Source of the DNA: UBA1161 sp002311745
GTDB lineage: Bacteria; Planctomycetota; Phycisphaerae; Tepidisphaerales; Tepidisphaeraceae
Assembly: GCA_050018415.1 (NCBI GenBank)
Contig: JBEKAB010000010.1
Span: forward strand, 1 to 64,000
Length of the DNA: 64,000 bases
Reading direction: 5' to 3'
Numbering within the stretch: position 1 is the first letter of the stretch; each line of letters starts with the position of its first letter. A program made the translations under genes and the position numbers. Below are positions 25,973-34,997 of this stretch, piece after piece. The notes beneath the pieces are model-generated. The model made no database searches. It saw only the letters and a list, made by a program, of their open reading frames with translations, and had not been told where the DNA came from.

Positions 25973-26653
25973 CTAACTTTCAACCGCCGGTGTTGAAGGG
26001 GGTGGTTCGTAAGTAAAAAATGACCCGTACTTGAGGAACATCCTCGCGAAGTAAGCCTGTAGCGTTACATCGGATTCAACGGCACGGTGATACTTGTCTA
26101 TCGTTGCCTCGAACTCGCGATACAGTATCAACAAATCGACGATTTTTCCGTCTGGATGCTTCGGGGTAATAAGATGCGGATACTGGCAGAAAGCCAAGTC
26201 AACATGACATCCACTGACTCTGAATGATAGACTGTATGAATGCATCAATGAGTTTCGCAATTGGTAAAGGAGATCTGCGTCCTCATCGGCCCCGTCAAGG
26301 AAGTTTTTGACGAAAGTTTTGAACCGTTCGCCCACTTTTCCCGGCGCCGTGTCGTCACATCCGGCATAAAATTTCGCCAGAAGGTCAATGCCGGCCATGA
26401 TCGTTATCGTGCCAGACCAGAGCGCTCGTGATCGGGCAGCGGGAGACGGTTTTCCATTTGATCGGTCGATTCCCATGCAAAAATCAACGTCACCCCGCAA
26501 GGCCGACAAAGTGCTGTGCTTCGCCTGACCCACCGGATTAGCGACCGGTTTATCGAGAGGACTTTGAAAAAAGAATTTCGCGTCATCCATGCTGAAGGGA
26601 GGGTCGGAACTAGCCGGCTGCGTTCCAGGCTCGTCTCTACCGCCGGAATCCAT
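25973..26653 (-). CDS. HEPN-like protein, 226 aa
   Basis: Helical cytoplasmic protein. Residues ~76-145 (ITIMAGIDLLAKFYAG, then DLLYQLRNSLMHSYSL) carry an R-X4-H motif (Arg133, His138) in a helix end, the hallmark of HEPN-fold RNases and their inactive relatives. Whether it is a ribonuclease cannot be told from this. The N-terminal ~30 residues are Pro/Ser/Asp-rich and the C-terminus is variable. AGGAG precedes the ATG. It is convergent with the membrane/proline-rich pair and of lower GC than neighbouring housekeeping genes, so it belongs to the same accessory island. Confidence 0.72.
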   Translation of the reverse strand: MDSGGRDEPGTQPASSDPPFSMDDAKFFFQSPLDKPVANPVGQAKHSTLSALRGDVDFCMGIDRSNGKPSPAARSRALWSGTITIMAGIDLLAKFYAGCDDTAPGKVGERFKTFVKNFLDGADEDADLLYQLRNSLMHSYSLSFRVSGCHVDLAFCQYPHLITPKHPDGKIVDLLILYREFEATIDKYHRAVESDVTLQAYFARMFLKYGSFFTYEPPPSTPAVES

Positions 26654-27339
26654 AAGGGGTCCACTCCTACCTGTTAATTGGCCCCTTCGCACAAGCTGCA
26701 CTATACCAAAACCGAGGGAGCCGGTTCTTCGCCCATGGTCGTTCAAGCGGGGACTGTGAAGGACGGTTGAGGGTCGGCGTGTCGCCGAAATTCCGCTTCG
26801 CCCTTACCGCCGCAGCACCGATCGCCTGACACCTCTCCTTTCTACTTTCTACTCTCAACTTTCTCGTAGGACCCCCATGGTCCTCACGCGGGTGAAAGTT
26901 TCCAAAATTTTTCTCGTAACCAAAATCCAGCCAATGGCTTGCGCTAGCTTCGGCTCGTTTTTCGCGTTATGTCATCGCGCAATCATTTGCCATAAACACA
27001 CTTATGTAAATAAAAAAGGGGGTCAGGACCCCTTTGGGGAACGTAACATAAATGGATACAATACTTTACGCGATTTCGTCCCGTTTCCATGGCTGCTCGC
27101 ACAACGAGTTACATTCCAAAACGGCGATATTGCCCCAAAAACCGCTTCGCCAATTTCACTTCCAGTTCGGTCCGAGCGCCCGGGAAAAACATTTTGTGAA
27201 AAAAAACGCGGCAAACGGCACGCAAGTCCAAACAGCGGCCAGAGCTGCGAAATTTTTCTTGCGCGCACTAGCATTGCGCGCCTGCGCGCATCTCGTCTGT
27301 AAAGCCTTTGTGATTCGCCTGTAATCGCAGGTTCAAAAA
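26654..27339. other. Gene-free accessory spacer
   Basis: About 690 bases with no convincing gene. It contains repeat copy 2 (26885-26940), a pyrimidine-rich stretch (26828-26870) and a perfect GGGGTCAGGACCCC inverted repeat at 27020-27033 flanked by A and T runs. Open frames here lack codon bias and ribosome sites. Confidence 0.55.
26885..26940. repeat. Dispersed repeat, copy 2
   Basis: Matches 1023-1079 over its whole length (see that entry). Both copies lie in gene-free DNA beside genes of atypical composition and in the same orientation. Confidence 0.7.
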
Positions 27340-29088
27340 TCAGTTGCCCGCGCGGCTGCGGCGATCCAGGTGAATCGCCAGAACCGTCACGTCCGCGGGG
27401 GTGATGCCGCTGACGCGCAATGCTTGGCCCAAACTGCGCGGGGTGAACTTGGCCAGCTTCTGACGCGCTTCGTTGCGCAGGCCGACCACGGCGCTGTAGT
27501 CGACCGTCGCGGGGATCAGCTTGGATTCCATCTGGGCCATGCGCTCGATCTGCCGATCCTGACGGGCGATGTACCCCTCGTACTTGAGGCGGATTTCCAA
27601 TCGGCGGGCGATGTCCGGCTGGACGGCCCCGGCGGCGGCATTCTCGACCGCGTCACGCACGGCGCAAAATCGCGACCAGCGATCATCATCCACCAGGCCG
27701 ATCTCGCGGCCCAGGGGCGTGAGGCGGTCATCGGCGTTGTCGTTTCGCAGATGCAGACGGTGCTCGGCCCGGCTGGTGAACATGCGGTACGGCTCCGTCG
27801 GCGGCTTGGTCACCAGGTCGTCAATCAGAACGCCGATGTAAGCCTGATCGCGGCGCAGGACGAAATCGGCCTCGCGCCCGGCGGTCCCGGCGGCGCCGGC
27901 GGCGTAACGGGCGGCGTTGATGCCCGCGACGATCCCCTGCCCAGCCGCCTCCTCGTAGCCGCTGGTGCCGTTGATCTGCCCGGCCAGGAATAGGCCCGCG
28001 ATGCGCTTGGTCGCAAGCGTGCTTTGAATCTGCGTCGGCCAGACCATGTCGTATTCCACGGCGTAGCCGTAGCGCAGAATCTCGGCCCGTTGCAGGCCGG
28101 GGACCAGGCGCACCATCGCTTCCTGCACATCCGCCGGCAAGGAGGTGCTGATGCCGTTGCAGTAAATCTCGTCCGTATCCAGCCCCTCGGGCTCCAGGAA
28201 AATCTGATGCCGCTGCTTGTCAGCGAAGCGCACCACCTTGTCCTCGATGCTGGGGCAATAACGCGGGCCGATGCTCTGAATCTGCCCGCTGTACATGGGA
28301 GCGCGATGCAGGTTCTGGCGGATGAGCTCGTGGATCTGCGGGTTGGTGCCGCCGATCCAGCAGTACACCTGTTGCAGCGGCGGCGACCACGTCGGGGCGT
28401 ATTCGTTCAGATAGGAAAACGGCGCCGGCACCTCGTCGCCGGCCTGGGTCTCGAAAGCGGAAAAATCGATTGTTTGGCGGCGCAAGCGCGGCGGGGTGCC
28501 GGTCTTGAGCCGGCCCATTTCCAGACCCAGCCGCGTCAGACACTCCGACAACCCCTTGGCCGCGGCCTCGCCGACGCGTCCGCCTTCGGTCTTCTTCTCG
28601 CCCGTGTGCATCAGCCCGCGCAGAAACGTGCCCGTGGTGACGATGACCGCCCGGCAAGTCAGGTGAGTCCCATCCGCCAGGGCCACGGCTCGCACGGCGG
28701 GCGAGGCTTCGATCTCGCTCACCTCGCCCCCGATGATCTGCAAATTCGCGCACGTGCCCAGCAGCCGCTGCACTTCCTTGGCGTATTTGTATTTGTCCGC
28801 CTGGGCACGCGGGCCCCACACGGCGGGGCCCTTGGATCGATTCAGCATGCGGAACTGGATGCCCGTGTTATCCGTGGCGATTCCCATGAGGCCGCCCAGG
28901 GCATCGACTTCGCGCACCATCTGCCCCTTGGCCAGTCCGCCGATGGCGGGATTGCACGACATCTGCCCGATGCGGGATGGGTCCAGTGTGACCAGGGCGA
29001 CCTGGGCCCCCAGGCGCGACGCCGCCCAGGCGGCCTCCGCCCCGGCGTGCCCGCCGCCGATCACCACGATGTCAAAGGCGCGATTCAC
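27340..29088 (-). CDS. mnmG: MnmG, tRNA uridine-34 modification enzyme
   Basis: FAD protein that, with MnmE, makes the 5-carboxymethylaminomethyl group on wobble uridine of several tRNAs. 582 aa from a GTG that overlaps the upstream stop codon (TAGTG), implying coupled translation; a GTG four codons earlier is possible. FAD motif IVVIGGGHAGAEAAWA at the N-terminus, then RIGQMSCNPAIGGLAKG and PRYCPSIEDKVVRFADK, all diagnostic for MnmG (GidA). The C-terminal MnmE-interaction domain is present. It is 20-40 residues shorter than most homologues. MnmE is not in the window. Confidence 0.96.
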   Translation of the reverse strand: MNRAFDIVVIGGGHAGAEAAWAASRLGAQVALVTLDPSRIGQMSCNPAIGGLAKGQMVREVDALGGLMGIATDNTGIQFRMLNRSKGPAVWGPRAQADKYKYAKEVQRLLGTCANLQIIGGEVSEIEASPAVRAVALADGTHLTCRAVIVTTGTFLRGLMHTGEKKTEGGRVGEAAAKGLSECLTRLGLEMGRLKTGTPPRLRRQTIDFSAFETQAGDEVPAPFSYLNEYAPTWSPPLQQVYCWIGGTNPQIHELIRQNLHRAPMYSGQIQSIGPRYCPSIEDKVVRFADKQRHQIFLEPEGLDTDEIYCNGISTSLPADVQEAMVRLVPGLQRAEILRYGYAVEYDMVWPTQIQSTLATKRIAGLFLAGQINGTSGYEEAAGQGIVAGINAARYAAGAAGTAGREADFVLRRDQAYIGVLIDDLVTKPPTEPYRMFTSRAEHRLHLRNDNADDRLTPLGREIGLVDDDRWSRFCAVRDAVENAAAGAVQPDIARRLEIRLKYEGYIARQDRQIERMAQMESKLIPATVDYSAVVGLRNEARQKLAKFTPRSLGQALRVSGITPADVTVLAIHLDRRSRAGN

Positions 29089-30806
29089 TATCTTGGCCAC
29101 AACCGCACGACCACCAGCTCCGAACCTTTCCACAACACGGGCTGTTGATGATAGTCGTTGCGGGGCAGGATTTGCACCACGTCCAAGCCGCCGTCATCGG
29201 GGGTGGTTTGCCCGGTCAAGAGCGCGCCGATGCGACGGTACAGCACGTAGCGGTCCGCGATCGGCTCGGAGATGGGCATTGGCGTGAAGATGGTGCGCCG
29301 CCAGGCGAGGTAGCTGGTCCACGGCTCATGGTTGAAAACGACGGTCGTCGCGGGCGTGCTGCGGTTGATCCAGCGGCAGGCCGAGACGAACTCATCCGGC
29401 ACATCCGGCGGCGTCGCCAGGTCTTTCCACACGTTGATCTGCGAAGCGGCGGCAAGGCTCAGGACGACGGCCGCCGCAGCCACGGGCAGCTTGAGCAGCC
29501 GCTGCACGATAGCCGCACCAAGCCCCGCGAAGACGGCCAGAAAGTAGGTCAGATCGGAGAGAAATCTCGACGGCGTGAAGGCCGTCGCCCGCTCGCCGCC
29601 GCGGCCCTGCAACAGGCGCGGAATGGCGTATTCCGCGGCCACGTAAAACGCCACCAGGACGACGCCGGCGCACAACACGCAAAAATGACATTGGGCCTTG
29701 CGGCGCAGCCCCCAAGTAATGATGCCGAAGGCGGCCAGGCCCGCGAAGAAGTATCCAAAAGATTCCGGAATGGTCGCAGCATCGGTGAAGGGCTCGTCGC
29801 CGTGAAAAACCCGCGTGGTATGCAGCGTGGTCAATCGCGCCGCATAAGGAATCAGGAAAAACGCGTCCAGCACGACCGCCAGGGCAACGGCCAAGGCAAG
29901 AGTCTTCCACGGACCGCTAACGGAACGGCTCAGCACGGACCAGAGGAAACAAACGGCCAGAATCACGGCGCTGGTGACCATGACGTGATGATGCACGAGG
30001 ATGACGCCGCCGTAGAGCAATCCCATGATCGCGATGCGCCAAGGCAGCACCGCCTGCTCCAGCCAGATGGTCAGCATGGCCAGAAACAAAAGCATGGCCA
30101 ATTCATTGGGCAGGCCGCCCCACAGGTAATAGCCAAGGCTGCCGCCGACGGCCCAAAGTCCGTAGGCGATGGCCGCGTAAAGCCCGGCCGCCGCATCCGC
30201 CGTGACGTTGCGGACGAAAAGAAAAACCTGCGCCGTGCTGAGCACGCCCAGCAGGGGAATCAAATCCTTGAAGACCGTCTGAAGGGGCAGCCGGCTGACG
30301 GCCGCCAGCACCACGAGCAGCACGTGGCTGCCGGTTGGATAGTTCAGTTTGGCGGATTCAAACGGGGTCCAGTCGTCGATCGCGTGGTGAGTCAAGCGGA
30401 TTTTTTCCGCGAGGATCATGTGGAAGCTCGGATCCCAGCCGCGCGGCAGCGCATGCGGCAACACGGGGACAAAGCGCGTCAGCGCCACCAGCACCAGCAC
30501 GGCCGCCATGCAGAGCTGCGTCTGCCGCTGGCCGGCATCGCGTTTCCTTGCGCCGCGCCCAAAGCAACTGACCAAGAACCCGGCGACGGCGACCGCGGCG
30601 ATGGCGCCCCACAGCGGATAAAACCATCGCAGATCGACGTGACTGACCAGCGACCCCAGGTAGCAAGCCAACGCCAATCCCAGGCAGCTTCCGTGGCATA
30701 GTTGGTCCAGCAGCGTGCGGCCCGTTTTCAGCCACACGGCCAGGAAAATGCCGGGAATCAGCAAGACCAGGGCGCCAGCCAGGAAGCGAATCAATTCCAC
30801 CGCCAT
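29088..30806 (-). CDS. Polytopic membrane protein, GT-C glycosyltransferase-like
   Basis: 572 aa with about 12 hydrophobic helices and a C-terminal soluble part (WINRSTPATTVVFNHEPW). The first large loop (RFVPVLPHALPRGWDPSFHMILAEKIRLTH) contains acidic/aromatic residues in the position used by GT-C enzymes (lipid-linked sugar transferases), and the pattern PTGSHVLLVVLAA is like DUF6541-type membrane proteins. The exact family is not certain. The ATG at 30806 was chosen because it directly precedes the first helix. Its stop overlaps the mnmG start, and the next gene upstream lies 43 bp away, so they may be one transcript. Confidence 0.75.
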   Translation of the reverse strand: MAVELIRFLAGALVLLIPGIFLAVWLKTGRTLLDQLCHGSCLGLALACYLGSLVSHVDLRWFYPLWGAIAAVAVAGFLVSCFGRGARKRDAGQRQTQLCMAAVLVLVALTRFVPVLPHALPRGWDPSFHMILAEKIRLTHHAIDDWTPFESAKLNYPTGSHVLLVVLAAVSRLPLQTVFKDLIPLLGVLSTAQVFLFVRNVTADAAAGLYAAIAYGLWAVGGSLGYYLWGGLPNELAMLLFLAMLTIWLEQAVLPWRIAIMGLLYGGVILVHHHVMVTSAVILAVCFLWSVLSRSVSGPWKTLALAVALAVVLDAFFLIPYAARLTTLHTTRVFHGDEPFTDAATIPESFGYFFAGLAAFGIITWGLRRKAQCHFCVLCAGVVLVAFYVAAEYAIPRLLQGRGGERATAFTPSRFLSDLTYFLAVFAGLGAAIVQRLLKLPVAAAAVVLSLAAASQINVWKDLATPPDVPDEFVSACRWINRSTPATTVVFNHEPWTSYLAWRRTIFTPMPISEPIADRYVLYRRIGALLTGQTTPDDGGLDVVQILPRNDYHQQPVLWKGSELVVVRLWPR

Positions 30807-30849
30807 GGTGGGACAGTGAAAGCGAAACAGATTCTGATTGCAACTCGCT

Positions 30850-31623
30850 CTAGGGTGAGGGTTGGCTGCTGCTGAACCGCAGCGCGGTGGCTTGGCGGAT
30901 CGCCTCGTCGTATTGGTTCTCTTCCGCCGGTGGGATGAGGTCGCGCACCGCGGCGATGGTCGCATCCCAGGCCGAGCGGTTATCTTTGGCCGCATCTTTG
31001 GCCAGTTGGCCGAAGGTGTCGATCAGTTTTGTTCCCGCCGCCTGTTGTGACGAAGTGTCCCCGGCCAACACGTAGTGGGCCCACAAATCCTGCAGTCTCC
31101 GCTTCTCGCCGTTGGATAGCTGCAACGGAGGCGCCGACAAATCGCGGGCATAATCCTTGCGAAGTCGCTGGATGAGTTGTTGCGGCGCGCCCGACTTCCT
31201 CTGCGCCAGCGGATTGTTGCTCAGTTTCACCGCCAGATTCGCCAGTTGCAAATCTTCGCCGCTGTAGGCGTCGGAAGTGCGCGTCACGTAGCGATACTGG
31301 AAATCGATCGCCCCGGTCGCCATGGAGATTTGCATCTGGGACGTCCCGTAGCGGACGATCCAGGAGCCCTGGAATCCGAACGACGCGATGCCGTTGCCGT
31401 TGGGCAGGCGCATCGGCGGGATGGGCTGGCGACTTCCATAGGGGCTGGCGGCCAGTGCGGCGGCGGTCTGGATGTCCACTGCCCCCGAACTGCCCGACCC
31501 CCCCAGCCACAGCCAGATGACAAAGCACGCACTGCCGGCGAGAATCAAAAACGCGAGCATCGGGGCAGCCCAACGGGCCACCGCCGCCTGCAGCGATTTC
31601 TTGCTGGGTTTGGAAACTGCCAC
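30850..31623 (-). CDS. Membrane-anchored protein of unknown function, 257 aa
   Basis: A GTG start gives a short basic N-terminus, one membrane helix (~17-38, MLAFLILAGSACFVIWLWL) and an extracytoplasmic domain with no domain I recognise. The region IASFGFQGSWIVRYGTSQMQ is beta-rich and the C-terminal half is helical. It follows the prepilin-like gene by 26 bp on the same strand, so it may assist that pseudopilin. Confidence 0.7.
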   Translation of the reverse strand: MAVSKPSKKSLQAAVARWAAPMLAFLILAGSACFVIWLWLGGSGSSGAVDIQTAAALAASPYGSRQPIPPMRLPNGNGIASFGFQGSWIVRYGTSQMQISMATGAIDFQYRYVTRTSDAYSGEDLQLANLAVKLSNNPLAQRKSGAPQQLIQRLRKDYARDLSAPPLQLSNGEKRRLQDLWAHYVLAGDTSSQQAAGTKLIDTFGQLAKDAAKDNRSAWDATIAAVRDLIPPAEENQYDEAIRQATALRFSSSQPSP

Positions 31624-31649
31624 TGCGTTCGTCCGTTTCCCGCACAGGT

Positions 31650-32324
31650 CTAACCCGGCTGGGTTGTCGGAGGCGGCTTGCCCGCGGCAAAGTCCCACGG
31701 GTCCAACGCCTCTTGGGCCTCGTCCGGAAGTTTCGGTTCCACGTGCAAGTCCAGCATCAGGTAATTGGACCCGACGTACAGCCCGTGGCGGTATTTCTCC
31801 ACCACTTTGTCGTATTCGCTGTACTCCATGTAGTAGTCGTGGACGGTCGAGATTTTTTCACCCATCAAGATGATGTCGGACGGGCTCCTGCCGCCCGGCG
31901 GCTTGGTGCTGTACTTCACGTTCCAATAGGCCAGGTGATTGTTCAATATGTACGAGTGCTCCCCTGCCGGCAAAGGCACGGAAAGGTCCTCGAAGTCCGA
32001 CGGACATCGCATGATCGGCGGATTCCACACGCCGAACACCTTCACGGTCCACACGTTGTGCACCACTTGCTCCGTGGCCGGATCGGTGTACACGTGCGTA
32101 GCGTCCCACCCCATCGCCGATGGGAACAGCCAGCCATCGTGATCATCCGCGTAGCTCAGCAGCGCGGCACCGATCTGACTGAGATTGCTGGCGCATACGG
32201 CGGTTTCGGCTTGCCGCCTGGCACTGGCAATGGACGGCAAAACAATGCTGATCAAAATGACAATAATCCCCATCACGACCAGCAGTTCGACCAATGTGAA
32301 TCCGCGACGTTTGTGCGACATCAT
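31650..32324 (-). CDS. Prepilin-type N-terminal cleavage/methylation protein
   Basis: Type II pseudopilin-like protein, 224 aa. N-terminus RRGFTLVELLVVMGIIVILISIV carries the classic Gly-Phe cleavage site and Glu at +5; a long N-terminal helix follows, then the DUF1559-like region (ASARRQAETAVCASNLSQIG) frequent in Planctomycetes, and a globular tail. It should need a GspO/PilD-type peptidase rather than the Tad CpaA. Two adjacent ATGs (32324, 32321) begin it. It is divergent from the TMTC-like gene. Confidence 0.87.
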   Translation of the reverse strand: MMSHKRRGFTLVELLVVMGIIVILISIVLPSIASARRQAETAVCASNLSQIGAALLSYADDHDGWLFPSAMGWDATHVYTDPATEQVVHNVWTVKVFGVWNPPIMRCPSDFEDLSVPLPAGEHSYILNNHLAYWNVKYSTKPPGGRSPSDIILMGEKISTVHDYYMEYSEYDKVVEKYRHGLYVGSNYLMLDLHVEPKLPDEAQEALDPWDFAAGKPPPTTQPG

Positions 32325-32455
32325 GGCAGCCCACCCATTAATAAATGTCCGCCCAGTGGATTTCCGGACCCTGGAAAGAATATACCCGGCCCGCACGGAA
32401 TTGTCGCCTCCGCGCCCTTGCAGGGGCCGATGGGGTCAACCGACAATCGCCATCC

Positions 32456-34039
32456 GTGAATCGAACTCCTGACCAGCCCACCGGCGCGACGATACCCCCG
32501 TGCGAGACGGCGGCGTCAAGAGCCGCGGCGAGGCGCCTGTGGTGGCCCGCCCTGCTCAGCGGCTTGCTCGGTCTTGGCCTTTACGCCGTCAATCTTGGCG
32601 GCACCTATATTTACGACGACGTGGACCTGGTTTACGGCGGTGATTTGCGCGTGCAACACCCCCGCCTCTGGGGCCAATTCTGGACCCGCGACTACTTCCA
32701 CGGCGGCCTGGATCAACTCTACCGCCCCCTGGTTTCCCAGAGTTTTGGCTTGCAATGGTGGCTGCACGGGGATCGCCCCTGGGCGTTCCATCTGGTCAAT
32801 ATTCTGCTTCATGCGGGCGTGGCGGCGGCGGTGGCGGAACTGGGCCGGCGCTTGGCCGGCTGGCGCGTCGGCCTGATCGCCGGAACCCTTTTCGCCGCGC
32901 ATCCCGTGCACGTCGAGGCCGTCGCCGCCATCGTCTCGCGCACCGAGCTGGCCTGCGCCTTGGGCGTTCTGTGCGCGATGGTGGTGTTTCTGCGCCGCCC
33001 GATGACCGTGGCCCGCGCCTTTGGGGTCTTCGCCCTGTCCGTCGTGGCCATGCTCAGCAAAGAACAGGGCATGCTCATCCCGGCGCTGTTGGTCGCCCTG
33101 CTGCTCGTGCGCCGGCCCCAGCCCGCCTCCGAGAGGCAGGGAATGATGTGGCTGGCCATGCTCCTGCTCTGGTCCGTCAGCGGTTTGATCGTCCTGCGCG
33201 AAGAAGTGCTGCATCTGAAATTCGAATGGGCGCGTGTGTTCCTGGATTGGACCATCCAGCCTCTGATGCGCTCGCACGGCGCCGATCGCTGGCTGATCCC
33301 CATCGCCCTGGTCGGGCGGTATTTCCGACTGCTGGTCCTGCCGACGCGTTTGTCGATCGACTACGGCGCGGCCGTGATCCAGCCGACGATTCGCCCAAGC
33401 GACCCCTATCTGCTCCTGGGCGCCGCCGTCATCAGCGCGTGGATCATCGGCGCGATCGTCTGTCTGCTCGGCCGGCGTTGGCTGGCGCTGTTTTGCCTCC
33501 TGGCCATGGCGATCACCTATTCAATGGTCGCCAACATCATCCTGATCGCCGACATCTTCGCCGAGCGTCTGGTTTACCTGCCCTCGGCGTTCTTCCTGAT
33601 CCTGGTGGCGATGGGGTTGGCCCGCCTGCCTGGCAGAGCGTGGATCGCGGCGCTGCTGATTCTGCTGGGCCTGAGTTGCCTGCGCTCGTACACCTACGCC
33701 CGGCAGTGGAACGACCGCGACGGCTTCTACGCCTACAGTCTGGCGCACCAGCCGGCCTCCGCCCGAATCCAACTTCTCACCGCGGAAATCGCGCGGCAGG
33801 AAGGCCGCCTCGACGATGCCCGCCAAATCCTTCTCCAGGGGCGGAACCTCATTCCTGATTACTGGCAGCTTTGGCTGCATGCCGGCGCCGTCGAGGAAGA
33901 CGCGGGCAACTATGCCCTGGCCGTGGATTACTACCGCAAGGCGTTCGACATGCATCCGTCCAACGCCCTGGGTGATTGCTTGGCGCGCGCCGAGCAAAAG
34001 ATGAGGCGCAGCTCCGCGACCAGCCGTTCAACGCGATGA
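32456..34039 (+). CDS. TMTC-like/PMT-type membrane protein with TPR tail
   Basis: Integral membrane glycosyltransferase-like protein, 527 aa from a GTG; the frame is open back to an ATG at 32345, but those residues do not look conserved. The first loop after helix 1 has the DD motif (TYIYDDVDLVYGG) and HPVHVEAVAAIVSRTELACALG, a hallmark of the TMTC/DUF1736 group. Helices continue to ~410 and a TPR-like C-terminus follows (QEGRLDDARQILLQGRNLIP, NYALAVDYYRKAFDMHPSN). Such proteins are thought to be O-mannosyltransferases. It overlaps the convergent tilS end by 12 bp. Confidence 0.85.
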   Translation: MNRTPDQPTGATIPPCETAASRAAARRLWWPALLSGLLGLGLYAVNLGGTYIYDDVDLVYGGDLRVQHPRLWGQFWTRDYFHGGLDQLYRPLVSQSFGLQWWLHGDRPWAFHLVNILLHAGVAAAVAELGRRLAGWRVGLIAGTLFAAHPVHVEAVAAIVSRTELACALGVLCAMVVFLRRPMTVARAFGVFALSVVAMLSKEQGMLIPALLVALLLVRRPQPASERQGMMWLAMLLLWSVSGLIVLREEVLHLKFEWARVFLDWTIQPLMRSHGADRWLIPIALVGRYFRLLVLPTRLSIDYGAAVIQPTIRPSDPYLLLGAAVISAWIIGAIVCLLGRRWLALFCLLAMAITYSMVANIILIADIFAERLVYLPSAFFLILVAMGLARLPGRAWIAALLILLGLSCLRSYTYARQWNDRDGFYAYSLAHQPASARIQLLTAEIARQEGRLDDARQILLQGRNLIPDYWQLWLHAGAVEEDAGNYALAVDYYRKAFDMHPSNALGDCLARAEQKMRRSSATSRSTR

Positions 34040-34978
34040 GGCCGGTCTGAAGCCGCGGGGCGATTGGCAGGAAATCCAGCCGCCGCGACGCCGCACCTCC
34101 AGGCCGCCGGCAAACTGCTGCCGCGGCGGCGTTGCCGCGTCCGCCGCCATCTGGCACAGGCGGTCCAGCGCCGCCGGCGCCTGCTCCGCCGCGCCCCAGC
34201 GCATCAGCCATCGCCGCGCCGACTGGCGAGCCACCGGGCCCGGCAAACGCGCCAACTTCGCCGCCGCAAATTCCTCTTCCAGTTGCGGCGCCGCTCGCCG
34301 CAGCCATTCCAGGTAGGCGCCGCAGGCGCTGCCCAACTCCAGCACCGGCTGGAACAGTTGCGGCGATCGGCCCAGCCATTGGCGAATGCGATTTCGCGCG
34401 TAATGCGGCGAACGGTTGCTGGCATCCTCGCGCCAGCTCTGCCCGCAGGATCGGAGGAAATCGACCAGTTGGCTGCGTCGCGCGTGCAGCAGCGGCCGAA
34501 GCACGGTCATGCCGCGCAGACGGCCAAGCGGCTTCATGCCCGCCAGGCCCTCCGGTCCGGAGCCGCGCAGCAGCCTCAGCAAAATCGTCTCCGCCTGGTC
34601 ATCCCCATGGTGCCCCAGAATCACGCCCAGCAGTTTTTCCCGCTGCACGATGCGGGCGAACAATTCCATCCGCACCGCCCGAAATCGCGCCGAGGGATTG
34701 GCCGGCAGCCCGCTCATCGCCGGCTCCAACTCCTCGCGGCGCATGACCGTGCACGGCAGGGATAACTGCCCGGCCAACTGAGCGACGAAATCGGCGTCGC
34801 CATCGCTCTCCCGCCCGCGCGTCTGATGATTCAGATGCCCCACGTGCAGCAGCAAACCCGGCTGCCGATGCAACAGAAACAAAAGGGCGACGCTATCGGC
34901 GCCGCCGCTGACGCCCACCGCCCAGCGGCCCGCCGCCGGCCGGGGCTCCAAGGCAAGGCTCATCGCCCCTGCGCTCAT
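34028..34978 (-). CDS. tilS: TilS, tRNA(Ile)-lysidine synthetase
   Basis: Essential enzyme that ligates lysine to C34 of the CAU-anticodon isoleucine tRNA. 316 aa. PP-loop SGGADS at residues 24-29 (ATP pyrophosphatase), followed by GHHGDDQAETILLRLLRGSG and the RPLL...L..W.ED.SN..YARNRIR segment, all diagnostic. It is shorter than E. coli TilS (~430 aa) and lacks the C-terminal TilS_C domains, as in many small forms. It is divergent from the next gene across 19 bp. Confidence 0.95.
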   Translation of the reverse strand: MSAGAMSLALEPRPAAGRWAVGVSGGADSVALLFLLHRQPGLLLHVGHLNHQTRGRESDGDADFVAQLAGQLSLPCTVMRREELEPAMSGLPANPSARFRAVRMELFARIVQREKLLGVILGHHGDDQAETILLRLLRGSGPEGLAGMKPLGRLRGMTVLRPLLHARRSQLVDFLRSCGQSWREDASNRSPHYARNRIRQWLGRSPQLFQPVLELGSACGAYLEWLRRAAPQLEEEFAAAKLARLPGPVARQSARRWLMRWGAAEQAPAALDRLCQMAADAATPPRQQFAGGLEVRRRGGWISCQSPRGFRPASSR

Positions 34979-34997
34979 GCTGATATACTATGGCAAG

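Noticed and set aside
26877..27302. A 141-codon frame in the spacer after the HEPN-like gene
   Set aside because: It begins inside the dispersed repeat, has no ribosome site and no protein-like composition.
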